A stretch of 64,000 nucleotides of DNA, taken from Calothrix sp. PCC 7103 (lineage in GTDB: Bacteria; Cyanobacteriota; Cyanobacteriia; Cyanobacteriales; Nostocaceae). The notes under the pieces were generated by a model. That model had not been told where the DNA came from. It did not search any database and saw nothing but the letters and a program-made list of their open reading frames with translations. Below, in pieces: positions 35,444 through 47,144 of this stretch (the stretch's first letter is position 1; each line of letters begins with the position of its first letter). The stretch covers positions 3,135,776 to 3,199,775 of the forward strand of contig NZ_KB217478.1 of the NCBI RefSeq assembly GCF_000331305.1. Reading direction: 5' to 3'. The position numbers and the translations under genes are program-made.

Positions 35444-36340
35444 ATGATTAGTCTAAAATATTACATAGTTGATGTTTTTGCTGAGGCTAAATATACTGGG
35501 AATCAATTAGCTGTATTCACTAACGCAGGCGCCCTAACGGAGTCGCAAATGCAAGCTATAGCTAGAGAAATCAACTATTCAGAGACAACATTTATTATTT
35601 CAGAGCAAGCAGTATCTGGGGGGTACAACGTTAAAATATTTACACCATCCCAGGAAATTCCTTTTGCAGGTCATCCAACCTTGGGAACGGCTTATATACT
35701 TCAACGAGAGATTATTAAGCAATCAGCCCAAAGAGTTATTTTGAATTTACAAGTTGGACAGATACCAGTTAATATCGACAGCAGTGGAGCGAATGAACCG
35801 TATTTATGGATGCAACAAAAGGCGCCCGTTTTTAGCAAGGAAATATTTTCTATAGAGATAATTGCGGAAGTTTTGGGAATAGAAATAAGTGAAATAGATA
35901 CCAAGCATCCAGTACAAGCTGTTTCAACAGGTTTACCCTTTATTATTGTTCCTCTCAAGAATTTGGCATCGTTAAAAAAAGCAAAAGTAAATCAAGGCAA
36001 GTATTACAACCTAATTGAAAAAAGTAGCGCAAAAAGTATTTTAATTTTTTGCCCAGAGACTTACTACCCAGAGAATCATTTAAATGTACGTGTCTTTTGT
36101 GACTTCCTTGGCATACCCGAAGACCCAGCTACAGGAAGTGCCAACGGATGTTTAGCAGGTTATTTGGTCGAACACTCATATTTTGGTAAGAATGAAATCG
36201 ATACGCGTGTTGAACAAGGTTACGAAATCAACAGACCATCTTTAATCCTCCTCAAAGCCAACAAAAAATCACCAAGCGAACCCATTGAAGTACATGTAGG
36301 AGGAAAAGTAATTATGGTCGCTCAAGGAGAATTTGTTTGA
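35444..36340 (+). CDS. PhzF-family isomerase/epimerase
   Basis: The 298-residue protein has the two mirrored PhzF halves. The first holds VDVFAEAKYTGNQLAVFTN and the catalytic glutamate in NYSETTFI; the second holds FCDFLGIPEDPATGSANGC, the family signature at the active site. PhzF proteins are cofactor-free isomerases; outside phenazine producers their substrates are mostly unknown. There is no phenazine cluster here, so phzF would be a misleading symbol. It is transcribed alone, ending 270 bp before the carotenoid operon. Confidence 0.92.
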   Translation: MISLKYYIVDVFAEAKYTGNQLAVFTNAGALTESQMQAIAREINYSETTFIISEQAVSGGYNVKIFTPSQEIPFAGHPTLGTAYILQREIIKQSAQRVILNLQVGQIPVNIDSSGANEPYLWMQQKAPVFSKEIFSIEIIAEVLGIEISEIDTKHPVQAVSTGLPFIIVPLKNLASLKKAKVNQGKYYNLIEKSSAKSILIFCPETYYPENHLNVRVFCDFLGIPEDPATGSANGCLAGYLVEHSYFGKNEIDTRVEQGYEINRPSLILLKANKKSPSEPIEVHVGGKVIMVAQGEFV

Positions 36341-36612
36341 ATCTCTCAGCACTCCTATATTGTTTTTAATGCAGTGATTGATAACATCACAAAAAGAAGC
36401 TGCTTGAATTGATGAGGTTTTAAAACAGCAGGGATTGAGGTAAATTTTAAATTGGTACCTTGTAAAGTACACTAGTTCTAGTCTGGACACCTCTACATGG
36501 CTCACAAAGGTACTAATTACCTTTAAATGTGAAAGAGATGCCAAATGTAACGGAATGCAACGTATAATGAAAACGACAAAACCATTAAGAAATATTGAAG
36601 AAAGTAAAGTAA

Positions 36613-38971
<2,359 letters not shown>

Positions 38972-39173
38972 CAGAATAAAAGAGCGAGAAAACCATTAGT
39001 AACACGTTGCAAACTCATTACAATGCAATTCACAACAGGCGCGTAAGGGTAAAAGAATTTCTTTATCCTTACGCCGCTTGCATTTAGGCGCCTGCATCGA
39101 AGCTAAATTACCTTTTTTAAAAATATTGTTGACATTCCCATTAAAATCATGTATATTTATTATTCGTACACCT

Positions 39174-39265
39174 GGAGAGGTGGCTGAGTGGTCGAAAGCG
39201 GCAGATTGCTAATCTGTTGTACGGCAGGTAACTCCGTACCGAGGGTTCGAATCCCTCCCTCTCCG
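39174..39265 (+). tRNA. trnS-GCT: tRNA-Ser(GCT)
   Basis: The 92-base gene has acceptor arms GGAGAGG / CCTCTCC, a D arm with GGCTGAGTGGTCGAAAGC, an anticodon loop TTGCTAA with GCT at 39208-39210, the long variable arm typical of serine tRNAs, and the T arm GAGGG-TTCGAAT-CCCTC. The discriminator is G and CCA is not encoded. It reads AGC and AGU codons. Confidence 0.97.
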
Positions 39266-39283
39266 TATCCAAGAACAAAGTTA

Positions 39284-39343
39284 AAAGTGGTGAGTGCTGA
39301 GTGAAGAAAGTTAACTTCAACTCTACTCATCACTCACCACTTT
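39284..39343. repeat. GTGGTGAGTG inverted repeat after tRNA-Ser
   Basis: 13-bp arms AAAGTGGTGAGTG and CACTCACCACTTT enclose 34 bases. It belongs to the GAGTGCTGAGT family also seen at 55110-55149 and 62206-62320. It sits between the tRNA and a convergent gene and may stop transcription of both. Confidence 0.65.
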
Positions 39344-39358
39344 CTACGAGCGCACTAA

Positions 39359-40084
39359 TTAAAATCCGCCAAAGTTATAACCAACACCGATTAAAAGTCC
39401 AACATCAGTTTGGTCAAAAAATCCAGCGTTGATTGCTGCGGTTGCTGTAAACTGTTGAGTTAGTGGAAAATCAACTCCACCTGTCACGAGGAACGCGATT
39501 TGTGAGTTATCGCCACCTGTTTTAATGGCGCCACCAACTCCAACATAAGGAGCAATTGGTAATGGTTCTACAAATGGGTCATCAGGTTGCTGTAGAGAAA
39601 AATCATAGGTGACAGGAATCAAAATGGCTGTGTTATTACCAAAAACTGCCGCAGGTCTCACTGAAAAAGTTCTTGTCAACCCGACTTTACTCATGACAGC
39701 AAAGTTACCATCTCCTAGTGCTGAATCTCCACCACCCAGTCCAATATTGCCTGCCACACCAACATAACTTGAGCCACCACGAGTTGTTCGACCTGGGTCG
39801 ATATCTGCTTGTGCTACTTGTTTAGTGGTTTCTTGCTGGGTTTGTTCTGACTGTTGAACTGGAGTTGTTACTTCTTGTTGGATTAATGCAGCAGAAGTTG
39901 TTGCTGTAGTTCCTGGAACGGGTGTTACCGCTAAGTTATGCGCGCGCTTCAAAGCATTATTCAGCTTTTGGGCACTTGTGGGCACCGTTTCAGCTTGGAC
40001 ATTGCTACTTGCTAGCAGCACCATAGACGTTAGACTTAAAGCGCAAAAAATTCCGTTGCGAGAAAAAATACTCTTCACGTTCAC
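39359..40084 (-). CDS. Secreted protein with small beta-barrel-like C-terminus
   Basis: The 241-residue protein starts with a signal peptide (core GIFCALSLTSMVLLASS, cut near VQA, residue 31). A Gln/Thr-rich low-complexity segment at about 60-95 follows. The last ~140 residues alternate polar and hydrophobic strands with many glycines, ending IGVGYNFGGF with a terminal Phe, the pattern of a small outer-membrane barrel. No named family is recognised. It is convergent with tRNA-Ser and transcribed alone. A role in the outer membrane is inferred from the fold pattern. Confidence 0.7.
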   Translation of the reverse strand: MNVKSIFSRNGIFCALSLTSMVLLASSNVQAETVPTSAQKLNNALKRAHNLAVTPVPGTTATTSAALIQQEVTTPVQQSEQTQQETTKQVAQADIDPGRTTRGGSSYVGVAGNIGLGGGDSALGDGNFAVMSKVGLTRTFSVRPAAVFGNNTAILIPVTYDFSLQQPDDPFVEPLPIAPYVGVGGAIKTGGDNSQIAFLVTGGVDFPLTQQFTATAAINAGFFDQTDVGLLIGVGYNFGGF

Positions 40085-41005
40085 TCCTCAAAAAATACTG
40101 TCACACCAATTATTAAGTTTAATTGCTAGACTGCGATTTTTAGCAATATTCAATATTTAACACCAAAAATTTAATTTCAACATCGTCTCGGAGACTAGTA
40201 AAGATAAAAATTTTTACCGGAGGATACTGTTATATAACATTGATTATACGGTTGACAACACTTAGTCTGCTTTTTTAGTACATGTTTACTTCACTCTCAA
40301 ACTGAAACACATGGCAATCATGTTCATATTCTTAACATCAAATATTAATAAATACCTATATAGTTATAATTGTTATATTTTTTACTTTATAATCCACCGG
40401 AAAGTATTTTTTGTTGATTAATCAAAGCTTGCATTAAGTTTATTTTGTAAAAAAAATAACTTTTGTTGCATTTTCAATATTGTTCTTGATTTTCTCAATT
40501 TATTGAAAATACATTTAAGATAACATACGTAATAAATAGTGTATTGATTATATTTTCGTTCTTCTGTGTATAAAATTTGTAACTTTTAAATTTTATTAAC
40601 TAGAAACTTTTGTTTGTTATATATAAACCAAAACTTATCTATCTTTAGGAATAAGTCTTTACGAAAATTTCATGAAGACATCAGTAGATTCATTTAAAAA
40701 AACTCCTGAAACAACGTAACAAGGGTATTTTATTGGATAATAACCAGAATTTTATTATATAGTTTTTGTAAAAGCCATAAAATATATATATGATTATCTA
40801 AAGAAATATGCTAATTTAACATTGAGATATTGGAAAAGTATCAATGCCTATTCGCTGAGTTCTTAAAATTCATTGATAGAAAAGATAGCAAATAATATCC
40901 GCGTCAAGCAAATATCTCCTCAAAACAATTTACGTTTGCTTAAAACTATTTTCACTCTTTGTACTAAACTTTTAACCTTAATTATCACATGAAAAGCCTT
41001 CTACC
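40085..41005. other. Gene-free, strongly AT-rich 0.9-kb region
   Basis: It lies between divergent genes and is one of the most AT-rich stretches of the window. TTTCATGAAGACATCAG and ATTCATTT near 40669-40694 look like the CAT repeats of the 2990 and 5753 boxes but are not on an 11-bp period. I see no reading frame or RNA gene. Confidence 0.5.
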
Positions 41006-41809
41006 ATGAATAAAGTTAAAATACTGAACTTAGAAATTGACAATTTATCAAAGGTAGAATTTTTAGATACCCTACAATCCGGTATTGTATTTACACCGAA
41101 TGTAGACCATTTGATGAAGTTGCAAAAAGATCCAGAATTCGTCCAAGCTTATAGTGCTAGTAACTATAAAGTTTGTGATAGTCAGATACTGCTTTTAGCA
41201 GCTAGGCTATTGGGTACTCCTATACGCGAAAAAATTTCTGGCTCTGACTTATTGCCAGCTTTCTATACTCACCACCAGGAAAATGAAAGCATTAAAATAT
41301 TTCTTTTAGGCGCCAGAGAGGGTGTTGCTGCTCAAGCACAGCAGAATATCAACCTTAAAATTGGTAGAAATATTGTCGTTGGCTCTTATTCACCAAGCTT
41401 CGGGTTTGAAAACAACGATTTAGAATGTCAGCAAATTGTTGAAATTATAAATAATTCCGGCGCCACTGTTTTAGTCATAGGAGTTGGCGCCCCAAAACAA
41501 GAGAAATGGATATGTAAATATAAGGAGCAATTACAAAACATCAAAATTTTCATGGCACTTGGCGCAACAATTGATTTTGAAGCAGGAAATATGAAACGGG
41601 CACCAAAATGGATTAGTCAGACTGGGTTTGAATGGCTGTTTAGATTGCTGTGTGAGCCTAAAAGACTGTGGAAACGTTATTTAATCGAAGATATCCCATT
41701 TTTACTTTTAATTTTAAAACAAAAGTTAAATTTGTACCTTACAAAGGACTATCTTAAGAAAAATTCTAAAGATAGCCGTCATTCTTGGCACACCGCAGGT
41801 AAATATTAA
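41006..41809 (+). CDS. WecG/TagA/CpsF-family glycosyltransferase (GT26)
   Basis: The 267-residue enzyme shows the family landmarks: TPNVDHLMKLQKDPEFVQAY near residue 28, SDSQ/REKISGSDLLP with the conserved Asp, and VIGVGAPKQEKWI. These membrane-associated transferases usually add the second sugar (ManNAc or similar) onto an undecaprenyl-diphosphate carrier. It probably starts the lipid-linked unit for the polysaccharide locus that follows. It is convergent with the reverse-strand glycosyltransferase set, and no initiating sugar-phosphate transferase is seen next to it. Confidence 0.9.
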   Translation: MNKVKILNLEIDNLSKVEFLDTLQSGIVFTPNVDHLMKLQKDPEFVQAYSASNYKVCDSQILLLAARLLGTPIREKISGSDLLPAFYTHHQENESIKIFLLGAREGVAAQAQQNINLKIGRNIVVGSYSPSFGFENNDLECQQIVEIINNSGATVLVIGVGAPKQEKWICKYKEQLQNIKIFMALGATIDFEAGNMKRAPKWISQTGFEWLFRLLCEPKRLWKRYLIEDIPFLLLILKQKLNLYLTKDYLKKNSKDSRHSWHTAGKY

Positions 41810-41818
41810 CAAGAACAT

Positions 41819-41867
41819 GTAGAGACGTGTTCACTTAGTGTCCCGATCTTAATAATCACGTCTCTAC
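41819..41867. repeat. GTAGAGACGTG inverted repeat overlapping a gene end
   Basis: 11-bp arms GTAGAGACGTG (41819-41829) and CACGTCTCTAC (41857-41867). The right arm contributes the last codons and the stop of the reverse-strand gene that ends at 41856. A partial third arm CACGTCTGTAC follows. Confidence 0.65.
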
Positions 41868-43061
41868 AATCACGTCTGTACATTTTGAATTTTTATGTAA
41901 TTGCGCTAAGTTATATAAACATGCTTTTCTTGATACCATTTTAGGCGTAACATCAAGCCCAACTTTTTCTAATATTTTCTCCCAACGATACACCCAGTCG
42001 TTTCGTAAAAGTGTATTGACTATATTATTTTGTCGGATTTTATCCAAGCGCTCAGGTTGTGTATTCAATTCACAAATAATATCACCTAAATTATTTGTGT
42101 CATAAGCAATCGGAATCACAACGTCCTCCCAATCAAAGTATTCACTAAAAGCTTCGCAGTTTGGAGGTATGCCAATCATGACTGCACCTCCTGCTGCACC
42201 CTCAAAGAAGCGTGAACCTAATTCTTCCTGTCCACCAGTTTGTTCTGGTGTATCAAATTTTGCTTTATTCGCGATGAAGTAACGACTGCGCTTAATCAAA
42301 TCACTATAAAGCTTTCGGTGTTCTTTATAGTTATTCATTTGCAGACCTTTAAGGGTATCATGTAAATATAGTAAATTTTGCTGTTTAGAAAACTCAAGCA
42401 ATGACTGATGTACTATCGGAGAACGGCGCCCAATACTGTAAATATCGATACTTCTTTGTATATCAGTAGTCACAGGACAAAATTGAAGTGCATCGACAGC
42501 GTAAGGGATTGAATAGCAAGGACGATGGATTAAATCAGAAATTGCTTTGGCACTGGCTTTTTGAGTTGTGAAAATACAATCAAATTCTTTCAAAAGTTGT
42601 AAACATACTCTTGTTTTCGGGTTGCTCAGTTCTTTAACCCATATTTCGTCAATCCACAATACTGCTTTACGGCATTTTTCTCGCCATCCCTTAATCGAGT
42701 TGATGCACGTAATATCCCAATAATGCTGACAGATGAAAAAAAACAAGTCATACTCTTGTTCCACACGTGATGTTATACAGCCAGATTGAAGCCATTCTTT
42801 TCTGGCTGTTTTTACGGCAAGATAGTTTGCTAAAGGTTTATATACTTTGTTGGTAAAATTAGAATTAAGTACTGGTGCCAATACGTTTGCACTATCAAAT
42901 TCACAAATCGCATCTTCAAACTCAAATTCCGCTGAACGATATGCTTCAGAATGAAAACCGCGCATTGATGCAATTAGAATGCGTGCTGTGCCGTTAGGAT
43001 TATATTCTGATGTACTATCAAAATAGTTGCTGGTTAGATGATTATGATTATTAGATGACAT
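41856..43061 (-). CDS. Glycosyltransferase-like protein of the polysaccharide locus
   Basis: I start at ATG 43061 (MSSNNHNHLTS). An upstream ATG in the same frame, at 43298, would overlap the preceding gene by more than 200 bases and encode a region without family likeness. The 401-residue protein is GT-B-like: KARFDTPEQTGGQEELGSRF-type residues near 300, then EGAAGGAVMIGIPPNCEAF, resemble the donor site of group 1 transferases. Its last eight residues (CTDVIVET) are encoded by a dispersed GTAGAGACG repeat, so the native end has been replaced. It is the last gene of the reverse-strand set beginning at 46524. Confidence 0.72.
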   Translation of the reverse strand: MSSNNHNHLTSNYFDSTSEYNPNGTARILIASMRGFHSEAYRSAEFEFEDAICEFDSANVLAPVLNSNFTNKVYKPLANYLAVKTARKEWLQSGCITSRVEQEYDLFFFICQHYWDITCINSIKGWREKCRKAVLWIDEIWVKELSNPKTRVCLQLLKEFDCIFTTQKASAKAISDLIHRPCYSIPYAVDALQFCPVTTDIQRSIDIYSIGRRSPIVHQSLLEFSKQQNLLYLHDTLKGLQMNNYKEHRKLYSDLIKRSRYFIANKAKFDTPEQTGGQEELGSRFFEGAAGGAVMIGIPPNCEAFSEYFDWEDVVIPIAYDTNNLGDIICELNTQPERLDKIRQNNIVNTLLRNDWVYRWEKILEKVGLDVTPKMVSRKACLYNLAQLHKNSKCTDVIVET

Positions 43062-43080
43062 ATCAAATAGTGATTTATTG

Positions 43081-44262
43081 CTAGTTATTGATAGCATTTG
43101 TAACTTTTGTAACAAATTTTTGCTGTCTTGACTGTAGCCATTGAAGACGTTCGTCAAAAAGCTTGTGAGAAGTGTCTTCACTAAAGTTGCTAACTTGTAA
43201 CAAATTAACCAAAGTATAGGCAAATTCATCAGGAGTAAGAGCGACTTTAACAAAAGATGGATAGCCAAGAATGCCTCGCAGAGCGGTAGGAGTGGCAACT
43301 ATTGGCAAACCAGATGCAATAGCATCAAGTGTTTTAATCTGAACACCACCACCTGCCACTGAGGGAATAGCGATGACTTTAGACTGTGCCATGAATGCTT
43401 GAGCGTCTGGTACAAAACCACAATATTTAACATTAGTGTACTCATCACGTAACCATTCGGCGCCTTTTCCGGCAACATGTATTGATATATGTTTGGGTAA
43501 GCATGGGTAAACAGTTTCAAAAAACCACTTCAAACCCAATAAATTAGCTTTCCAAGTCCAGCTACCAATAATACCAATGTCAAATTTGTTCTGATTCTGT
43601 GAATGTGGGGGTTTGTAGCTTGGAGTTAAGCTAGAAGGTAAATCAAAAACTGTAGAATGTGGATTGAGTGCATGAAAGTACTTTGAATCATGCTGAGTGA
43701 ATGTCCAAACTTGGTGGGCTATACTTGCTAATGTATCTTCGCTCTTTTTAATTAGATGCGCTTCACGTGAATAAATTTGCTTAGATAGTAAGTTTCGCGC
43801 ACTGCGATATTGAGCTAAATAAACTTCATGCTCAACATTGTGAGCTACAAATATAATTTTGCTTTTCTTATGAATTTGATTTTGCGTTAGTAAATTAGTT
43901 ATCCATCCAATTTGAGCATGGTCGATAATTACAATCTCATAATCATCTCTATCTAAAAGTAGGTTGACAATTTCAATATATTCTGCAGAGTAATATTTTT
44001 TAGAAGAGTAAGGCAAGTTTCTCAACAAGCTACTGCCCATCCATAGTAAAGGAGATAGAGAAGATTTATGGGTTTCTATGCAACGGGCGCCTACAATAAC
44101 TTCATTCGGTTTTTTGACATCAGTATCACCAAGTCGATGATAACCAACAATAACTACTTCATATCCATTTTGTTCTAATACATCAATGAAACTTTGTGAA
44201 GCAATTTCACCCCCTGTTTTTTTAGAACTGGGAAGAACTGTTGTTAAATATAAAATTTTCAT
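43081..44262 (-). CDS. GT4-type glycosyltransferase
   Basis: The 393-residue GT-B enzyme starts MKILYLTTVLPSSKKTGGEI, a typical nucleotide-sugar transferase opening with the glycine loop. The C-terminal half has IGIIGSWTWKANLLGLKWF and a donor-site region around IPSVAGGGVQIKTLDAIASG, then LPIVATPTALRGI. It belongs to the group 1 transferases acting on a lipid-linked glycan. It begins 9 bp after the GT2 gene and ends 19 bp before the last gene of the set. Specificity is unknown. Confidence 0.87.
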   Translation of the reverse strand: MKILYLTTVLPSSKKTGGEIASQSFIDVLEQNGYEVVIVGYHRLGDTDVKKPNEVIVGARCIETHKSSLSPLLWMGSSLLRNLPYSSKKYYSAEYIEIVNLLLDRDDYEIVIIDHAQIGWITNLLTQNQIHKKSKIIFVAHNVEHEVYLAQYRSARNLLSKQIYSREAHLIKKSEDTLASIAHQVWTFTQHDSKYFHALNPHSTVFDLPSSLTPSYKPPHSQNQNKFDIGIIGSWTWKANLLGLKWFFETVYPCLPKHISIHVAGKGAEWLRDEYTNVKYCGFVPDAQAFMAQSKVIAIPSVAGGGVQIKTLDAIASGLPIVATPTALRGILGYPSFVKVALTPDEFAYTLVNLLQVSNFSEDTSHKLFDERLQWLQSRQQKFVTKVTNAINN

Positions 44263-44271
44263 GCCTTTATA

Positions 44272-45198
44272 TCAAACTCCATGTGTAGTTTTATAAGCTT
44301 GATATCGAACTCCGATTAATCCAGCGATAGTACCAATACCCCTGTAAACATTGAGCAATGCAGTAATTAGCGCATGTTGCCCTAATATAACAGAGGGGAA
44401 AATCATACAAAATCCTTTGGCAATTAGTGCTAAACCTTTCAGAACACGTATACTAATTACTGGAATTGAAGGATAAAGTTCGCGTTCACAGCGACTATGA
44501 ATACTCCAACCAAAATAACCACGTTGCAAAACCCATTGAACTGTAGTGCGAGTTGGAGGTATCCATTCATGAACTAATGCCTCCTGTGCCCAGATAAACT
44601 TATTTCCTGCTTTTCTTAGACGCATGAAAAAGTGTGAATCTTCTCCACCAGTTAATGCAAAGCGTTCATCAAATTTATCGATTTGCTTTAAAGCATGACT
44701 GCAAATCAAGACATTGTTAGTAGCTGCAACTTCGAGTTCATGACCAGTAGGATAGCAACGTGACTCAAAAAATTTACCCTTTGTTACCCATTGCGGAATA
44801 TCCGACTTCATAAAGTGAGGTATTACTGGTCCTGTCACTATGTCCGCATTGTAAGTTTGTTGGACAAACAGTAATTCATCTAACCAAAACTTATCGGGAA
44901 CCTCATCATCATCAATAAAAGCTAGAAAATTTGTATTTTCGCTCCTTGATGCGACTGCACGATTACGCGCGTAGGAAATACCTCGTCGTTCTTCAACACA
45001 ATATTTTAGCGACCACGGAAAATCAGCTTCGATCTTCGCACAAACTTCATGGGCCGAACCTGTGATGTCATTATCAACTACAATAACTTCAATATTAGGT
45101 GCGTCAGATTTTTTGAAGGCAAGCTCCTTTAGCCCTAGTAGCAAGCGTTCCAGTCCGAATGGACGCTTATAAGAAGCAATGCATATACTAACCAACAT
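44272..45198 (-). CDS. GT2-family glycosyltransferase
   Basis: The 308-residue GT-A enzyme has SICIASYKRPFGLERLLLGL at the nucleotide-binding start, the metal-binding motif FLAFIDDDEVPDKFW near residue 95, and GGEDSHFFMRLRKAG with the probable catalytic acid. Hydrophobic stretches near the end (IRVLKGLALIAKGFCMIF) suggest membrane contact. It starts 3 bp after the O-antigen-polymerase-like gene and ends 9 bp before a GT4 gene, so the set is translated from one message. Confidence 0.9.
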   Translation of the reverse strand: MLVSICIASYKRPFGLERLLLGLKELAFKKSDAPNIEVIVVDNDITGSAHEVCAKIEADFPWSLKYCVEERRGISYARNRAVASRSENTNFLAFIDDDEVPDKFWLDELLFVQQTYNADIVTGPVIPHFMKSDIPQWVTKGKFFESRCYPTGHELEVAATNNVLICSHALKQIDKFDERFALTGGEDSHFFMRLRKAGNKFIWAQEALVHEWIPPTRTTVQWVLQRGYFGWSIHSRCERELYPSIPVISIRVLKGLALIAKGFCMIFPSVILGQHALITALLNVYRGIGTIAGLIGVRYQAYKTTHGV

Positions 45199-45201
45199 CC
45201 G

Positions 45202-46524
45202 TTAAACCTCCCCATCAGTATTCGATGCTGTTAATTCAAACCATTGATCATCGCTAATTGCAGTTGCATATCTATAGACTTGCGACTGCTCTAAGTTAAT
45301 TGACACACTAAACGCCGTTGAAACGTAAATTATCCAAAAAATACTGTTAGTTGCTAATAATGTGCTTTCGCTAACGTTATAAATAAATAGGAAAGTCAAA
45401 TAAAGCAAATGCCATATTCCTTCAACATTTTGTGTTGTTCGCAAAAGCTTAATACTTTTGAAAACAGCTATCAAGTAACTACATACAAATGCGATTAATG
45501 CGGGAATACCCAATTCTACTAGCAAGTCCATCATACCGTTGTGACCATAAGGACACTCCCATGCCAGCTCTCGCCAAACCGAAGCGGTCACTTCACTATC
45601 CCAATCACGCCAAAACGCATTAAATCCATAGCCAATCAAAGGACGTTCGGCAATTTTTTCAAGCATTACCGACCATATATCAGTGCGTCCTGTTAATGTT
45701 AGGTCACGTCCAACTGCACCCGCAATAACATCAAGATTATCTATTATCAATATCCCTCCACTCCCAACTACAAGTACGACGCCAATTGTAAAAGGAATGA
45801 CATAAGAGTAGTTCCATCGCCATGACCGATAAAGTAAGAACGTCACAGTTAGCACAATACATGCAATGATTGCTGTTTTTGACGTGCAAAGTATTATCAA
45901 TGCTACTGATAAACTATAACCAACCCAACATAGCCATTGATAATTGTATTTTGTTGCCGTGCCAAGTGCAGCGAACAGAAATACTAAGTTACTTAACACT
46001 GAAACTCGACCCAAAATATTTTTATGCGTCATTACTCCTCGCCATGCACCTGCGTGAACACCTCCTTCTTGAACGCTCATTACACCATAGAACGGAAGTG
46101 CTATCGCAAACACAAAACTTAGTACCACTACTAGTCCACAAGCACAAGCAAGCAGTTGTAGTTGCTCGCGTAGACTAAACCGTATAGCCAAATACGTGCC
46201 AAATAAACTTGTGCCTAACAGTAAAATACTTCTTCGAGTTGTAATATCAGGCGCCACTGTCCACAACATGGACGCAATGCTGATTCCAACGAGCAGCCAA
46301 ATCCAAATATCATAACTCACAACACGCTGAAAACTTTTCCATTGAAACCCAATTAACACCAACGTAACCGCATAAATGCCCATGAAAATCAAAGGACTAT
46401 ACGGGTCTGGTGTATTAACAGTAGCATCTTCACTGTCCAAAAGAACAGGTACTACCGCAGTTGTGGAAAAGAACAGCGAAAGCACCGCAAATACTTTTTC
46501 AATAATCGTTGGAGTTTTAAGCAT
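45202..46524 (-). CDS. O-antigen ligase/polymerase-family membrane protein (Wzy/WaaL type)
   Basis: The 440-residue protein has about ten to twelve transmembrane helices and a large periplasmic loop carrying RPLIGYGFNAFWRDW and YGHNGMMDLLVELGI. The RP-x-GYG and HN residues are the usual signature of the O-antigen ligase (Wzy_C) family. It would polymerise or ligate repeat units on the periplasmic side. As first gene of the reverse-strand set it pairs with the Wzx and Wzc-like proteins encoded divergently at 47145-50722. Polymerase is more likely than ligase from this context. Confidence 0.87.
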   Translation of the reverse strand: MLKTPTIIEKVFAVLSLFFSTTAVVPVLLDSEDATVNTPDPYSPLIFMGIYAVTLVLIGFQWKSFQRVVSYDIWIWLLVGISIASMLWTVAPDITTRRSILLLGTSLFGTYLAIRFSLREQLQLLACACGLVVVLSFVFAIALPFYGVMSVQEGGVHAGAWRGVMTHKNILGRVSVLSNLVFLFAALGTATKYNYQWLCWVGYSLSVALIILCTSKTAIIACIVLTVTFLLYRSWRWNYSYVIPFTIGVVLVVGSGGILIIDNLDVIAGAVGRDLTLTGRTDIWSVMLEKIAERPLIGYGFNAFWRDWDSEVTASVWRELAWECPYGHNGMMDLLVELGIPALIAFVCSYLIAVFKSIKLLRTTQNVEGIWHLLYLTFLFIYNVSESTLLATNSIFWIIYVSTAFSVSINLEQSQVYRYATAISDDQWFELTASNTDGEV

Positions 46525-47144
46525 CGTTGATATTAGCTTCAGTATTTTTACTTCTTAAAGAGAAAAATACGTAGTTTACAAAACTAGTTTTATTGCTCAT
46601 AAACATCATAAACCCGTTTAGGTACTTGTATGAAGAATCTATAAATCTTGTTTCTATGGAAATACGCTTAGTAACATTCAAGTTGACAAGCGTAGGCGTA
46701 ACCTTATATGTAATGATATTCTCAGAATAATAATGATTAGTGTAGTCATATTGAGTTGACTTCATTTAATCTTCATTCGATAGGTTCGCTTACAAATTTT
46801 TCGTAAAGTCGAATAAGTCGAACGATTTCCGAATATATGTTAAGAAAAGTAAATTTTGAGTATTTTCACGCTGATAAGAGCAGCATAGTATTAAGAATGG
46901 GTAAAGATATGAACAATTTTTGATGCAGTCAGGCTTTAAGAGCATGAACTCATGGAATAACTGAGATAAGACGTATATAGAATAGGTTTACCCGACTTAA
47001 AGCGCCTGCATGTTAACTTAAAGTTGAGCTTTGCAGTGATATTAAAGCATGTGTTTAACTGTAATATGTAATATATTCTAAGTAGAAAACATCTAGAACA
47101 TAAATTCAACCATTTAATAATCCAACAATCAATCACGGGTTTTC
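46525..47144. other. Divergent regulatory gap of the second polysaccharide locus
   Basis: AT-rich, with no repeats that I can place. A reverse-strand frame at 46517-46765 overlaps the start of the polymerase gene by 8 bp but has no family likeness or ribosome site. Both promoters of the locus should lie here. Confidence 0.5.

Noticed and set aside
40669-40694. TTTCAT and ATTCAT copies resembling the candidate regulator box
   Set aside because: CAT ends are not 11 bp apart and the inverted ATGAGAA half is absent.
43062-43298. 79-residue upstream extension of the glycosyltransferase ending at 41856
   Set aside because: It lies entirely over the end of the preceding GT4 gene in another frame; MSSNNHN at 43061 fits the gene spacing better.
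46517-46765. 82-residue reverse-strand frame before the polymerase gene
   Set aside because: It has no ribosome site or family likeness, overlaps the polymerase start, and lies in very AT-rich DNA.
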